Shown here: positions 7,426 to 16,857 of the stretch, piece after piece
How the letters are laid out: each line of letters starts with the position of its first letter
How positions within the stretch are numbered: the stretch's first letter is position 1
From: JADCCX01 sp031373545
GTDB lineage: Bacteria > Pseudomonadota > Alphaproteobacteria > Rhizobiales > Beijerinckiaceae
DNA: 64,000 nt
Assembly: GCA_031373545.1 (NCBI GenBank)
Contig: JANMMT010000105.1
Span: 15,205-79,204 of the forward strand
Reading direction: 5' to 3'
Notes under the pieces: model-generated
The model's database searches: none
What the model saw: only the letters and a program-made list of their open reading frames with translations
Told to the model about the DNA's origin: nothing
Made by a program: the position numbers and the translations under genes

Positions 7426-7977
7426 GCGCAGCGCCTTCTCGATCTCGGCGCGAAATCCCGCGATGTTGTCAGCCGTCAGGGGCCCCACCAGCTTGTAAGC
7501 AATGGTGCCGTCGCGCCGGATGATGAAGGTTTCCGGCACGCCGTAGACTCCCCATTCGATCGACCCGCGCCCATTCGCATCCACCCCCACCATGCGGTAC
7601 GGGTTGCCTTTGGCGGCCAGAAAGCGCCGGGCGTTCTCAGCCGTGTCTTTCTGGTTGATGCCCGCAATGCGAAACCGTTCGTCTTTCGCCAGGTCCATCA
7701 AAAACGGGTGCTCCGCGTGGCAGGGCGCGCACCACGAGGCGAAGATATTGACCAACGTGACCGCGCCGTCATGCAGCATGGCCGATTCCAGCCCCGGAAC
7801 GGCTGTGCCGCCGCGTTCCAGACCTTCGAGCGGCCGCAAGCTGATCAGGGGGGCGGCGCGACCGATCAGAGCTGAGGGAATGCGCGATTTGTCCCCGCCG
7901 AACAGGCCTGTGAGAAACAGCGCGGCCAGCCCGCCAAACAGCAGCAAGGGCAGCAAGACGAGAAACCGGCGGCTCAT
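7423..7977 (-). CDS. ccmG: Cytochrome c biogenesis thioredoxin CcmG/DsbE
   Basis: A membrane-anchored periplasmic thioredoxin that reduces apocytochrome c heme-binding cysteines or maintains CcmH. Residues 1-25 are a signal anchor (FLVLLPLLLFGGLAALFLTGLF). The active site is NIFASWCAPCHAEHP (WCxPC). YGVPETFIIRRDGTIAYKLVGPL is the family cis-proline region. Length 184 matches the family. Its ATG overlaps the TGA of ccmD (ATGA). The last codon CGC is followed by TAG contributed by the inserted element, so the protein end is unchanged. Confidence 0.94.
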   Translation of the reverse strand: MSRRFLVLLPLLLFGGLAALFLTGLFGGDKSRIPSALIGRAAPLISLRPLEGLERGGTAVPGLESAMLHDGAVTLVNIFASWCAPCHAEHPFLMDLAKDERFRIAGINQKDTAENARRFLAAKGNPYRMVGVDANGRGSIEWGVYGVPETFIIRRDGTIAYKLVGPLTADNIAGFRAEIEKALR

Positions 7978-8138
7978 TCGCCAGGCCGCTCACTGGCTGC
8001 AAGGCGCGCTTTGGCAGCGCTGTAGGCGCGCAGACTCCTCAACACCAAGCCGCCGAGGATCAGCAGCGTTGCGCCGTAACTGGCCAGAATGAACCCGCCA
8101 TGGCGTCCCAAATCGAGCATATCTGCCAGATCAAGCAT
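7974..8138 (-). CDS. ccmD: Heme exporter protein CcmD
   Basis: A 54-residue single-pass membrane protein too short for most gene finders. It reads MLDLADMLDLGRHGGFILAS, then YGATLLILGGLVLRSLRAYS and a basic tail. The acidic N terminus, the GRHGxFI.xSYG motif and one hydrophobic segment are typical of CcmD, which helps release holo-CcmE from CcmC. The start codon overlaps the last codons of ccmC (8 bp shared) and the stop overlaps ccmG in an ATGA, giving a tightly coupled ccmC-ccmD-ccmG order. A second in-frame ATG six codons in is an alternative start. Confidence 0.9.
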   Translation of the reverse strand: MLDLADMLDLGRHGGFILASYGATLLILGGLVLRSLRAYSAAKARLAASERPGE

Positions 8139-8865
8139 GCTGGGCCTGCATCAGCGCGAGGCGGCGCAAGCGGCGCTCCATCAGTTCCGTGCGCATGCGC
8201 AGCATGAGCAGCGTCATGAAGCCAAGCATGGCCGCCAACCCCATGACCAGCAGCGGCCAGAGCATGGAGGGGTGGATCGCCGGGCCATCCAGCCGGAGCA
8301 CCGAGGCGGGCTGATGCAGCGTGTTCCACCAATCCACCGAGAACTTGATGATGGGAATGTTGATCGCGCCCACCAGGGTGATGATCGCGGCTGCCTTGGC
8401 GGCCACACCGGGGTCTTCAATGGCGCGCCAGAGGGCCATCACGCCCAGATACATGAGGAACAGCACCAGCACCGAGGTCAGCCGCGCATCCCACACCCAC
8501 CATGTGCCCCACATGGGCTTGCCCCAGAGCGCGCCGGTGATGAGACACACGCCGCAGAAACACGCGCCGATGGGGGCGGCTGCTTTCTGCGCCACATCCG
8601 CCAGGGGGTGGCGAAACACCAGCGTGCCGATGGCCGACAACGACATGGAAACCCAGGCGAACAGGCTGATCCAGGCCGCAGGCACATGGATGTATTTGAT
8701 GCGGATCGTCTCGCCCTGCTGATAATCGGGCGGCGCGACGAACCACGCGCCGTAGAGGCCGACGACCAGGGCCACCAGGGTCGCACCAGCCAGCCACGGC
8801 AGCACCCTGTCGCTGATTTGCGCGAAACGGCGCGGGTTGGCGATGGTGTAAAGCGTGTCAGTCAT
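8131..8865 (-). CDS. ccmC: Heme exporter/lyase protein CcmC
   Basis: A 244-residue inner-membrane protein with six hydrophobic segments that presents heme to CcmE in system I cytochrome c maturation. The tryptophan-rich heme-handling signature is visible as LWGKPMWGTWWVWDARLTS, and the flanking histidines lie in IKYIHVPAAWISL and the WWNTLHQPAS segment. The gene begins a ccmC-D-G unit. CcmA and CcmB, often upstream, are not here: a type I secretion adaptor gene lies 50 bp upstream instead. Confidence 0.95.
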   Translation of the reverse strand: MTDTLYTIANPRRFAQISDRVLPWLAGATLVALVVGLYGAWFVAPPDYQQGETIRIKYIHVPAAWISLFAWVSMSLSAIGTLVFRHPLADVAQKAAAPIGACFCGVCLITGALWGKPMWGTWWVWDARLTSVLVLFLMYLGVMALWRAIEDPGVAAKAAAIITLVGAINIPIIKFSVDWWNTLHQPASVLRLDGPAIHPSMLWPLLVMGLAAMLGFMTLLMLRMRTELMERRLRRLALMQAQHA

Positions 8866-8915
8866 GCACGTTCAGGTAGGGCGCTCACGGCCAAGATGCA
8901 ATGCGCGCCTGCGCC

Positions 8916-10223
8916 TCACCGCTCGCGGAAAGCGCGGTTGAATTGATCCTTCAGCGGCTTGATCATGTATTGGAACGGCGTGCGGTCGGTGGTGTGGATG
9001 TAGACCTCCGCCTGCATGCCCGAAATGATGGTCAGCCCCTCCAGCCGTGCGCGCTCCTTCTGCGAGGTCGTGATGCGCACGAGATAGAACGGCATGCCGG
9101 TCTGCGGATCACGCGAAACATCCGAGGACAGGCGCGAGACGAACCCTGCGATCTCCGGCGTCGTGCGGTGGTTGCCTGCCATGACCTTGACGATGGCTGC
9201 CTGGTTCATGTGCAGCTGATCGATATCGGTGGGTTGCACGCGGATTTCGATGTGCAGATCTTCGTTTTGCGGCACGATCAGCATGACAGGTTCGGTCGGG
9301 GGAATGACGCCGCCGACGGTATGTACCGCCAGCTGGTGCACCTGGCCATCGATCGGCGCGCGGATGTCGGTGCGCTTGAGCTGGTCTTCCGCCGCCACCT
9401 TGCGCTCGAAAAGCTCTGACGTGCGGCCCTGTATCTCACGCAATTCCTTGGCGATTTCGGTCTGCATGTCGATGTCGATCTGCAGGAGCTGCAACTCTGT
9501 CTCGGCGATCTTGCCCTCGGCCTGCGCGCGGGATGCGATGAGCTGGCCGCGTTGACCGGTCTGGCTGGCGGCTTCCCGCTCCAGCGGCATCAGCCGGGTG
9601 ATGGGCAGCAGCTTGCGCTCGAAGAGATCACGCACGCCTCCCAGTTCACGCTCGAGCAATCCGATCTGCGCCTCGCGCGAGGAGAGCTGCGCGTCGATTC
9701 CGGTGATCTCCTCGCGCAACTGCGCCACACGCTTGGTGAGCTGGGCGCGCTGACCGTCGCGCTGGCTGCGGCGGGTCAGCATCAGGCGCTTTTCGTCGGC
9801 CAGAGATTTACGCACCGCAGGTATGCTTTCGCGCTCCTTGAGTCCGGGGGCGAGAATGAAATCGTCGCGCCCCTCGCGCTCGGCTTCGAGCCGCGCCTGG
9901 CGTGATTGCAACTCGTCGAGTTGGGTCACCACGATCTGCAGGTTGGCCCGCAGCAGCGTGTCATCGAGGCGCATGACGATGTCGCCAGCCTTCACACGCG
10001 TGCCCTCGCGGATGTTGAGCTCCGCCACGATGCCCCCGGTCTGATGCTGCACTTTCTTGAGGTTGGAATCGACGACGAACTGGCCCGATGCCACCACGGC
10101 ACCGGCCCAGGGTGCAGCAGCGGCCCACAGGCCCACCGTGCCCGAAAAGAGGGCCAGAACGCTGGCCCCGCCGATGAACGCGCGGCGCAGACCGGGGCGA
10201 TAGCTCTCGCTTTCAGGTGTCAT
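8916..10223 (-). CDS. Type I secretion membrane fusion protein (HlyD/PrtE family)
   Basis: A 435-residue periplasmic adaptor. One transmembrane segment at about residues 15-40 (ALFSGTVGLWAAAAPWAGAV) is followed by a lipoyl-like half-motif (VASGQFVVDSNLKKVQHQTGG). A long coiled-coil region runs from about 100 to 285, then a beta-barrel part that includes DIRAPIDGQVHQLAVHTVGG. The C-terminal segment GMQAEVYIHTTDRTPFQYM is the typical HlyD-family end. The start overlaps the stop of the ABC ATPase gene (ATGA), so the two form one unit. No RTX-type substrate or outer-membrane TolC-like gene is adjacent, so the cargo is unknown. Confidence 0.92.
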   Translation of the reverse strand: MTPESESYRPGLRRAFIGGASVLALFSGTVGLWAAAAPWAGAVVASGQFVVDSNLKKVQHQTGGIVAELNIREGTRVKAGDIVMRLDDTLLRANLQIVVTQLDELQSRQARLEAEREGRDDFILAPGLKERESIPAVRKSLADEKRLMLTRRSQRDGQRAQLTKRVAQLREEITGIDAQLSSREAQIGLLERELGGVRDLFERKLLPITRLMPLEREAASQTGQRGQLIASRAQAEGKIAETELQLLQIDIDMQTEIAKELREIQGRTSELFERKVAAEDQLKRTDIRAPIDGQVHQLAVHTVGGVIPPTEPVMLIVPQNEDLHIEIRVQPTDIDQLHMNQAAIVKVMAGNHRTTPEIAGFVSRLSSDVSRDPQTGMPFYLVRITTSQKERARLEGLTIISGMQAEVYIHTTDRTPFQYMIKPLKDQFNRAFRER

Positions 10224-12022
10224 GAGCGGTTTTCCTGATTGGTGACAGGCACGCCCGTTGCGCCCTGCAGCAGCGCCATCTGCTGGCGTACATTCTGTTG
10301 CGGCGGTGCGGAGCGAGGCGCGGATGGCGCGGCGGCATTGGCCTGCGCCATGGTCGCCTTGCGGTAATCATCCCGCGTGACAATCTGCAAACGCCCCTCA
10401 TGCACGCGGCCGACAAAATCCACCGCCGCCAGCAGCGGGGCTTTGTGCGAGACGACGATGACAATGGAGCCCTGCGCCCGCGCGGCATTCAATGCAGAGA
10501 CAAGGGCCACCTCGCCTTCCGAATCAAGGTTGGAATTGGGCTCATCCAGCAGGATCAGGAACGGATTGCGGAACATGGCGCGCGCCAGGCCCACGCGCTG
10601 GCGCTGGCCGCCCGAGAGGGTCTGCCCGCCTTCACCCACGCGCGTCGCATAGCCATCGGTGAGGTGCAGGATCAGGTCATGGGCACCGGCAGCCTTGGCT
10701 GCGGCCACGACTTCCTCATCCCCGGCGCCAGGGATGAAGCGAGCGATGTTTTCCGCCACCGTGCCATCGAACAGTTCCACATCCTGCGGCATGTAGCCCA
10801 CATGGCAACCCAATTGCTCGGGGCTCCATTGGTCCAGCGACGCGCCGTCGATGCGGATGGTGCCGCGCATGGCGGGCCAGACCGAAGCCAGCACGCGCAT
10901 CAGCGTGGACTTGCCGCTGCCGCTGGGGCCGATCAGCATGAGGCCCTGCCCGGCCTTGAGATCGAACGATGCGCCGGCGACCAGCGGCGTCTGCCGTCCG
11001 GGCACGGTCACCATGATGTCGTCTGCCGCAAACCTGTTCCGGGGCACGGGCAGCGCGGTGCGCTCGGGCTCAGAGGCGAGGTTTCCCAGCAGATCATCGA
11101 GGCGTGCAAAAGACAGGCGCGCGGCGATGAAGCTCTTCCAGTGCGCCACGGCGGTCTCAATGGGGGCCAGCGCCCGCGACGTGAGGATGGAGGCCGCAAT
11201 CATCGCGCCCGGCGACATCTGCTGGATGATGACAAGGTAGGCACCCATACCCAGAACAGCGGACTGAAAGGCGAACCTGAACACCTTGGCCATGGAGCCG
11301 ATGCTGTTTGTGGTGTCCGACAGCATCAGATTGGAGCGCACGAAGCGCTCGTTCAACACCTGCCAGCGCGCGGCCATGGTGTCGCCCATGCCCATGGCCT
11401 GCACGGCCTCGGCATTGCGGCGGTTGGCCTCCGCCAGCATATGGCGCTCGGCGGCGGCGCGGGTCAATGCCAGCGTCTGCTGCTGCGAGCCCCGCTCGCT
11501 CCACAAGGTGAGGCCCATGATGATCACGGCACCAACGATGGTCATGACGCCGAGATAGGGGTGCAGAATAAAGCAGCCAATGAAGAAGATCGGCATGAAA
11601 GGCATGTCGAAGAAAGCGGTCGGCCCCTGGCTGGAGAGAAATCCGCGCACAGTGTCCAGATCGCGGACCCCCTGCATGGATTGATCAGGCCGCGCCCCGC
11701 GCAGATGCAACCGGCGCGTGATGCCAAACACGCCGGCGGACAGCACGCGGTCGAACTCCGCACCAATGCGCGCCAGCATGCGCGTGCGCGAAGCATCCAG
11801 AATGCCCTGCACCGCATAAGCCACCAGCACGATCAGGGAGATGCCGATCAGGGTGGGGACGCTGCGGCTGGAGAGCACGCGGTCATAGACCTGCAGCATG
11901 TAGATCGAACTGGTCAGCATGAGCAGGCTGATGCAGGCGGAAAACACCCCGATGCCCACGAAACCCATGCGCAGCGCTTTCAGCGCATCGGTCGCCGGTT
12001 TGGGCTTTTGATTGGGCCGCAT
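10220..12022 (-). CDS. Type I secretion ABC permease/ATPase (PrtD family)
   Basis: About 600 residues starting at MRPNQKPKPATDAL, chosen for GGAG 9 bases upstream; a longer frame exists but lacks a ribosome-binding site. The N-terminal exporter domain has about five hydrophobic segments (e.g. MGFVGIGVFSACISLLMLTS). The nucleotide-binding domain has Walker A GPSGSGKST, Q-loop PQDVELF, signature LSGGQRQRVGLARA, and Walker B LILLDEPNSNLD. There is no C39 peptidase domain, so it is PrtD/HlyB-like rather than a bacteriocin processor. It is coupled to the adaptor gene downstream. It powers export of an unidentified protein across both membranes. Confidence 0.92.
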   Translation of the reverse strand: MRPNQKPKPATDALKALRMGFVGIGVFSACISLLMLTSSIYMLQVYDRVLSSRSVPTLIGISLIVLVAYAVQGILDASRTRMLARIGAEFDRVLSAGVFGITRRLHLRGARPDQSMQGVRDLDTVRGFLSSQGPTAFFDMPFMPIFFIGCFILHPYLGVMTIVGAVIIMGLTLWSERGSQQQTLALTRAAAERHMLAEANRRNAEAVQAMGMGDTMAARWQVLNERFVRSNLMLSDTTNSIGSMAKVFRFAFQSAVLGMGAYLVIIQQMSPGAMIAASILTSRALAPIETAVAHWKSFIAARLSFARLDDLLGNLASEPERTALPVPRNRFAADDIMVTVPGRQTPLVAGASFDLKAGQGLMLIGPSGSGKSTLMRVLASVWPAMRGTIRIDGASLDQWSPEQLGCHVGYMPQDVELFDGTVAENIARFIPGAGDEEVVAAAKAAGAHDLILHLTDGYATRVGEGGQTLSGGQRQRVGLARAMFRNPFLILLDEPNSNLDSEGEVALVSALNAARAQGSIVIVVSHKAPLLAAVDFVGRVHEGRLQIVTRDDYRKATMAQANAAAPSAPRSAPPQQNVRQQMALLQGATGVPVTNQENRS

Positions 12023-12177
12023 ACTTGCCAACTCCTGCGGGTCCTGCCGGCCCTCATTGTTCTGTCTTCTGACCACATGTTGAGGAGTTTCGCATCCTGT
12101 CAACGCATGCCGATTGCGCGCAGAGCCAGCTTCCCCAGCGGCATTTGTCAAATTGCCGCCAAAAATTCAAGGATCAG

Positions 12178-13299
12178 TTAAGTCTTGCGAATTTGCCCCG
12201 CAGCCACGGTGTATAGGCCGGAATGCTGCGGCAGGCCCGCGAAAAGTTCAAGGTCAGTTCCTGTCATCCAGACCTGCCCGCCCAATGCACCGAGCCGCTC
12301 GAACAGTGCGGCGCGGCGTCCGCCATCCAGGTGGGCCGCCACCTCATCCAGCAGGATCAGCGGTGCCATGCCGGACATCTGCCGCACAAGCGCCGCATGG
12401 GCGAGGATCAGCCCCACCAGCAAGGCCTTCTGCTCACCGGTCGAGCAAAGCTCCGCCGGCATGTCCTTGGGCGCGTGGCGCACGGCGAGATCCGTCGTAT
12501 TGGGGCCGATCAGCGTGCGCCCTGCGGCGCGGTCCCGGCGGCGGTTGTCGCGCAGCGCGGATGCATACCACTCCTCCGCCGCCAAGGCCGATGTGCTAGC
12601 CAGGGCCGCGTCGAGTTCCCCCTCAAGGGACAGCACGGCATCGGGAAACGGCGAGGCCGCATCATGCTGTGCACGGATAAGGGCCCCGAGGCGACCCACG
12701 GTTTCGCCGCGCGCTGCAGTGGCGGCGATCGCTGCTTCAGCCAGTTCACGCTCGATCGCATCCAGCCAACGCGGGTCGGCGTCATCATCTTCCAGCAGTC
12801 TGTTTCGGGCCCGCAAGGTCTTGTCGAGCGCATTCATACGCGTGCCGTGGCCGGGATCCACCGCCAGCACGAGGCGATCGAGAAAGCGCCGCCTGTCCCC
12901 GGCTGGTCCGCGAAACAGGCCATCGTGATCCGGCGTCAGCCAGACGATGCGGCAGTGATCCATGAACGCGGTGGCGGAGGGCGCAGGTTCCCGGTCAATG
13001 CGGATGCGCCGCCCGCCGCCCTCGCCTGCATCAAAACCGATGCCCAGATGCGCGGGTCCGACAGCGCCCTCGATCTCGACCGAGACGGCATAGCCCCCCG
13101 ATCCCCCCTGACGGGCCAGGCGCGTGCTGTCCGCCCGCCGCAGGCCGCGCCCTGGCGTGAGAAGCGAGATCGCCTCCAGGATGTTGGTCTTGCCCGCGCC
13201 GTTCTCGCCGACAAGCGCCAGCATCGGTTCACTGACACGCAGGTCAAGCGCGGCGTAATTGCGAAACTCCGACAGAACGAGGCGCTGGATATGGCTCAA
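12178..13299 (-). CDS. recF: DNA replication and repair protein RecF
   Basis: RecF loads RecA at single-strand gaps together with RecO and RecR. The 373-residue protein has Walker A GENGAGKTN at residues 31-39 after the usual N-terminal LSEFRNYAALDL. Then come the LTPGRGLR segment, the signature-like LCSTGEQKALLVGLILAHA, and Walker B ILLDEVAAHLD near the C terminus. It lies 25 bp downstream of dnaN in the conserved dnaA-dnaN-recF order. The 155 bp on its downstream side, up to the secretion ATPase start, holds no recognisable feature. Confidence 0.96.
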   Translation of the reverse strand: MSHIQRLVLSEFRNYAALDLRVSEPMLALVGENGAGKTNILEAISLLTPGRGLRRADSTRLARQGGSGGYAVSVEIEGAVGPAHLGIGFDAGEGGGRRIRIDREPAPSATAFMDHCRIVWLTPDHDGLFRGPAGDRRRFLDRLVLAVDPGHGTRMNALDKTLRARNRLLEDDDADPRWLDAIERELAEAAIAATAARGETVGRLGALIRAQHDAASPFPDAVLSLEGELDAALASTSALAAEEWYASALRDNRRRDRAAGRTLIGPNTTDLAVRHAPKDMPAELCSTGEQKALLVGLILAHAALVRQMSGMAPLILLDEVAAHLDGGRRAALFERLGALGGQVWMTGTDLELFAGLPQHSGLYTVAAGQIRKT

Positions 13300-13324
13300 G
13301 TGGAGGCCCTGGGACAGGCGCGCA

Positions 13325-14443
13325 TCACACCCGCATCGGCATCAGCACATAGAGCGTGGAGGCGCCCTCGCGGTCCTGAATCACGGTGGGCGACGACGGG
13401 TCCGCCAGCTTGAACAGCGCTGTATCACCTTCAAGTTGTCCTGCGATATCAAGAAGATAGCGTGCGTTGAAGCCGATGTCGATCGCCCCTGCCTCGTAAT
13501 CCACTTCCAGCTCTTCTACCGCATTGCCCGCATCGGGATTGTTGACGGAGAGGGTGAGCTTGCGCTCGGTCAGCGAGAGCTTCACCGCGCGGCCGCGCTC
13601 GGAGGAAATCGTCGAGACACGGTCCACCGATTTGGTGAACTCGGCGCGCTCCACCACGAGGCGCTTGTCATTGCCAAGGGGAATAACCCGGGTGTAATCG
13701 GGGAAGGTGCCGTCGATCAGCTTGGAAATCAGCACGACACTGCCCACCACGAAGCGAATCTTGGCGGTGGAGAGTTCCACCACCACATCGCCGCTGAACT
13801 CGCCGACGAGCTTGACCACTTCCGCCACGGTCTTGCGCGGGATGATCACGCCGGGCATGCCGGCTGCGCCCGCAGGTGATGGCAGCTCCGAGCGCGCCAA
13901 GCGGTGCCCATCGGTCGCGACCGTCCGCAACATCACGCCCGCATCGGTGTCGACGGTATGGATGTAAATGCCGTTGAGATAATAGCGTGTTTCCTCGGTC
14001 GAGATGGCAAACTGCGTCTTTTCGATCAGCCGCTGCAGTTCCTTTGAGGCAATGGTGAAACGGTGCGTCAACTCGCCCGCGGCCATATCGGGGAAATCCA
14101 CCTCGGGAAGGGATTGCAACGTGAAACGCGAGCGGCCGGATTTGATGGTGAGCTGACCACCATCGATGCCGCTTTCAATGGACACCTGCGCTCCATCGGA
14201 AAGCTTGCGCACGATGTCATAGAGCGTGTGGGCCGGCACGGTGATGGCACCGTCCATGCCGCTTTGCGCGGCGAGTGTTTCGGTCACCTCGATATCGAGA
14301 TCCGTCGCTTTGAGTTGCAGACTTCCACCCAGGGCCTTCAACAGGACGTTGGACAGGATGGGAATCGTGTTGCGCCGCTCGACGACGCGGTGAACGTGCC
14401 CCAGCGACTTCAACAGGGCGGCTTGCTCGACTGTAACCTTCAT
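13325..14443 (-). CDS. dnaN: DNA polymerase III beta sliding clamp DnaN
   Basis: A 372-residue clamp that tethers polymerase III to DNA. It starts at MKVTVEQAALLKSLGHVHRV, the standard clamp N terminus; an in-frame upstream extension of 25 residues is not conserved-looking. Visible family segments are RRNTIPILSNVLL, FTLQSLPEVDFPDM, FAISTEETRYYLNGIY, ATDGHRLARSELP and the C-terminal YVLMPMRV, which forms part of the hydrophobic cleft region. The 140 bp separating it from dnaA contain no visible feature other than the presumed promoter or readthrough region. Confidence 0.97.
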   Translation of the reverse strand: MKVTVEQAALLKSLGHVHRVVERRNTIPILSNVLLKALGGSLQLKATDLDIEVTETLAAQSGMDGAITVPAHTLYDIVRKLSDGAQVSIESGIDGGQLTIKSGRSRFTLQSLPEVDFPDMAAGELTHRFTIASKELQRLIEKTQFAISTEETRYYLNGIYIHTVDTDAGVMLRTVATDGHRLARSELPSPAGAAGMPGVIIPRKTVAEVVKLVGEFSGDVVVELSTAKIRFVVGSVVLISKLIDGTFPDYTRVIPLGNDKRLVVERAEFTKSVDRVSTISSERGRAVKLSLTERKLTLSVNNPDAGNAVEELEVDYEAGAIDIGFNARYLLDIAGQLEGDTALFKLADPSSPTVIQDREGASTLYVLMPMRV

Positions 14444-14583
14444 GATGTCCCAAACAGGCTGGCAGAATCGCGGGGATTCAGCAATTTCATTTGCGGACGT
14501 TGCCGCAGCGCCTGCCAAAACTCAAGGCGCGGGCCCAATCATCCCCCGCTCAATTCGCGGGACATGCGCAGATATGTCAGCTT

Positions 14584-16170
14584 TTATTCCTGCAGCATGC
14601 GCTTGAGCAAATCGATTTCCCCGGCCAGACCCATATCCTTGCCGGACAACCCTTCGATCTTGCGCACCGCATGCAGCACGGTCGTGTGATCGCGTCCGCC
14701 AAAGCGCCGTCCGATCTCCGGCAGCGAACGCAATGTCAGCGCTTTGGAGAGATACATCGCGATTTGCCTGGGGCGCACCACCGCCGCCGTGCGGCGCGAG
14801 GAGAGGATATCCGCCTTGCTGACGTTGAAGTGATTGGCCACGAGGCGCTGGATGTCCTCGATGCGCACCTTCTTGGGTTCGCGCACACGGATCAGATCCT
14901 TGATGGCCTGCTCGGCCATGGCAATGTCGATGGGTGCCTTGACCAGAGTGGCATGGGCCAGCATGCGGTTGACCGCGCCCTCCAGATCCCGGCCATTGGC
15001 GGTGAGCTCCCGCGCAAGCCACGTCACCACCTCGGGACGCACCTCAAACGAAACCAGATGACCGCGCGCCACGGCAATGCGCGCTTCGAGTATCTTGACG
15101 CGCAGGTCTTCATCGAGCTGGCCCATTTCCACGACGAGGCCCGCCTGCAGGCGCGAGCGCATGCGATCCTCGATGCCCTCCAGATCGGATGGCGGGCGGT
15201 CGGCCGCCACGATGACCTGCTTGCCCGCATCGATGAGGGCGTTGAGCGTGTGACAGAACTCCTGCTGGATCGATTTGCCGGTCAGGAACTGCACATCATC
15301 CACCACCAGCACGTCGATGGCGCGCAACTTTTCCTTGAAGGCGATCGCCGTGTGCGATTTCAGCGCCGAGACAAAGCCGTACATGAAGCGCTCAGCCGTG
15401 AGGTAGACCACGCGGCGGCCGCTCAGCTCGAGCGCCTGCGCCAGTGCCTGCCCCAGATGCGTCTTGCCCAGACCCACGGCGGCGTGAATGTAGAGCGGAT
15501 TGTAGATCGGCGCATCTCCGGGACGGGCCTGTGCAATCTGCTGCGCCGCCAGATGGGCAAATGCATTGGATTTGCCGGTCAGGAACGAGTCGAAGGTGTA
15601 GCGCTTGTCGAGCGGCGATCCGGCCAGCACATCCGCCTCCAGGTTGCCGGGAGACGACGACACATCGCGAGGGACTTCATTGCCGCCCACAAGTTTGAGC
15701 AGGGGAGCCCGGTTTTCTCCCGGTGCGGGCAAGGGCGCGGCCTTTGCAGCGACAGCCTTCTGTCCATTGATGCGCACGACAATGGCCACTTCCTCCGCAC
15801 CGCATTCGGCATCGATGAAATAGCGCTGCAGGCGCTCGCGGTAATGGGCGTTGACCCAGCTGCGCAAGAACTTGGTTGGCACGCTCAAACTGATGACACC
15901 GTCCTGCGCCTCCACGAATTCCATGCGGGCAAACCAGCTGCCGTAGACATCCTCACCCACTTCCGCACGCAGCACCTGGCGAATGCGCGCCCATGCGGTG
16001 CGGGCCGCTTCGGCATTGCCACGGCCCGAGGCTGCAGCTTCTTGACGAGGCGTCACGGACTGAATGGCCGATTGTTCTTCAGAGTGACCGGCAGGCTGAA
16101 TGGGGCGGACGGACATCGCATCGAAGTGCGGCGGGCGATCTGCAAACTCTTCGTGGTTTTTGGCATACAT
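14584..16170 (-). CDS. dnaA: Chromosomal replication initiator DnaA
   Basis: The 528-residue initiator. Domain I is around residues 60-140 (AWARIRQVLRAEVGEDVYGSW). The AAA+ domain begins at KRYTFDSFLTGKSNAFAH and has Walker A GLGKTHLGQA and Walker B VLVVDDVQFL. Domain IV ends with the DnaA box-binding signature GRRFGGRDHTTVLHAVRKIE. The N terminus is about 60 residues longer than in many DnaA proteins and rich in small and polar residues. I use the ATG of MYAKNHEE; a TTG four codons upstream is possible. The 720-bp region upstream carries DnaA-box-like sequences and may include its autoregulated promoter. Confidence 0.97.
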   Translation of the reverse strand: MYAKNHEEFADRPPHFDAMSVRPIQPAGHSEEQSAIQSVTPRQEAAASGRGNAEAARTAWARIRQVLRAEVGEDVYGSWFARMEFVEAQDGVISLSVPTKFLRSWVNAHYRERLQRYFIDAECGAEEVAIVVRINGQKAVAAKAAPLPAPGENRAPLLKLVGGNEVPRDVSSSPGNLEADVLAGSPLDKRYTFDSFLTGKSNAFAHLAAQQIAQARPGDAPIYNPLYIHAAVGLGKTHLGQALAQALELSGRRVVYLTAERFMYGFVSALKSHTAIAFKEKLRAIDVLVVDDVQFLTGKSIQQEFCHTLNALIDAGKQVIVAADRPPSDLEGIEDRMRSRLQAGLVVEMGQLDEDLRVKILEARIAVARGHLVSFEVRPEVVTWLARELTANGRDLEGAVNRMLAHATLVKAPIDIAMAEQAIKDLIRVREPKKVRIEDIQRLVANHFNVSKADILSSRRTAAVVRPRQIAMYLSKALTLRSLPEIGRRFGGRDHTTVLHAVRKIEGLSGKDMGLAGEIDLLKRMLQE

Positions 16171-16587
16171 CGAATATTCCAATCAATTTTGGTCGAGAAG
16201 AGGTCTCCGGAAAACCGGAACCGCGGCCTGGCGACAGAAGAAGAAGGGGGGCGTTTAAATGGGAAGCGCCTGCAGAGACTCTAGCTCAGGCAGTGCAACC
16301 CGGGCTTGAGGCAACAGCGTGGACTGCACCACCGGTGCAACATAGGCGACGTCATCACTTTCTCCCATAACCCGCGCCCTGCTCAACGCCCGAACAGACC
16401 ACCGGCATTCACCCCGATGATTGAAAATCCACCATGCAGACCTGCGCAATGTGCAAACCTGCGGCCCCGCGTGACGTTATTTATGTGTGTCCTGCGACAA
16501 GAACTGTGTAGCGGGCGAATGATCAGGGGTGCAATGCAGATAATTTAGTCCCTGTCGGACCACTGGTCCTGCGCGCCAGCCGACGCG

Positions 16588-16596
16588 TTATCCACA
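16588..16596 (+). promoter_or_regulatory. Perfect DnaA box
   Basis: TTATCCACA, identical to the strongest E. coli consensus, 418 bp upstream of the dnaA start. It lies in a non-coding region with a second, 8/9 match 260 bp further on. Confidence 0.6.
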
Positions 16597-16848
16597 GCAT
16601 GTGCAGGAAAGCTAACGGCTTGAGATTCCGACACGAAACTGTCGCATTCAACTATGCCGGCTCATTCATTACGAGAGCGGAACGTCTTTTTTGCGACCTT
16701 GAAGGAAAACCTTAAGAAAGCGTTAACTTTTGCATTCGCGAACGCTTACCTTGCAAATCATTGAATCAAATCACTTATTTTTGATCGGTTTTGGCTACCC
16801 CGTCAAATTGCATGCAAGACGCGAGTCAAGGCGGTTGACCTGCAATTT

Positions 16849-16857
16849 GGTGGATAA
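16849..16857 (-). promoter_or_regulatory. DnaA box-like site (8 of 9)
   Basis: Reads TTATCCACC on the minus strand, one mismatch from consensus. It lies 35 bp from the dihydroorotase stop, at the far edge of the AT-rich part of the dnaA upstream region. Confidence 0.45.

Noticed and set aside
10298..12181. A 627-codon plus-strand frame opposite the secretion ATPase
   Set aside because: Antisense shadow; His/Gln/Arg-rich translation, and the ATPase motifs are on the minus strand.
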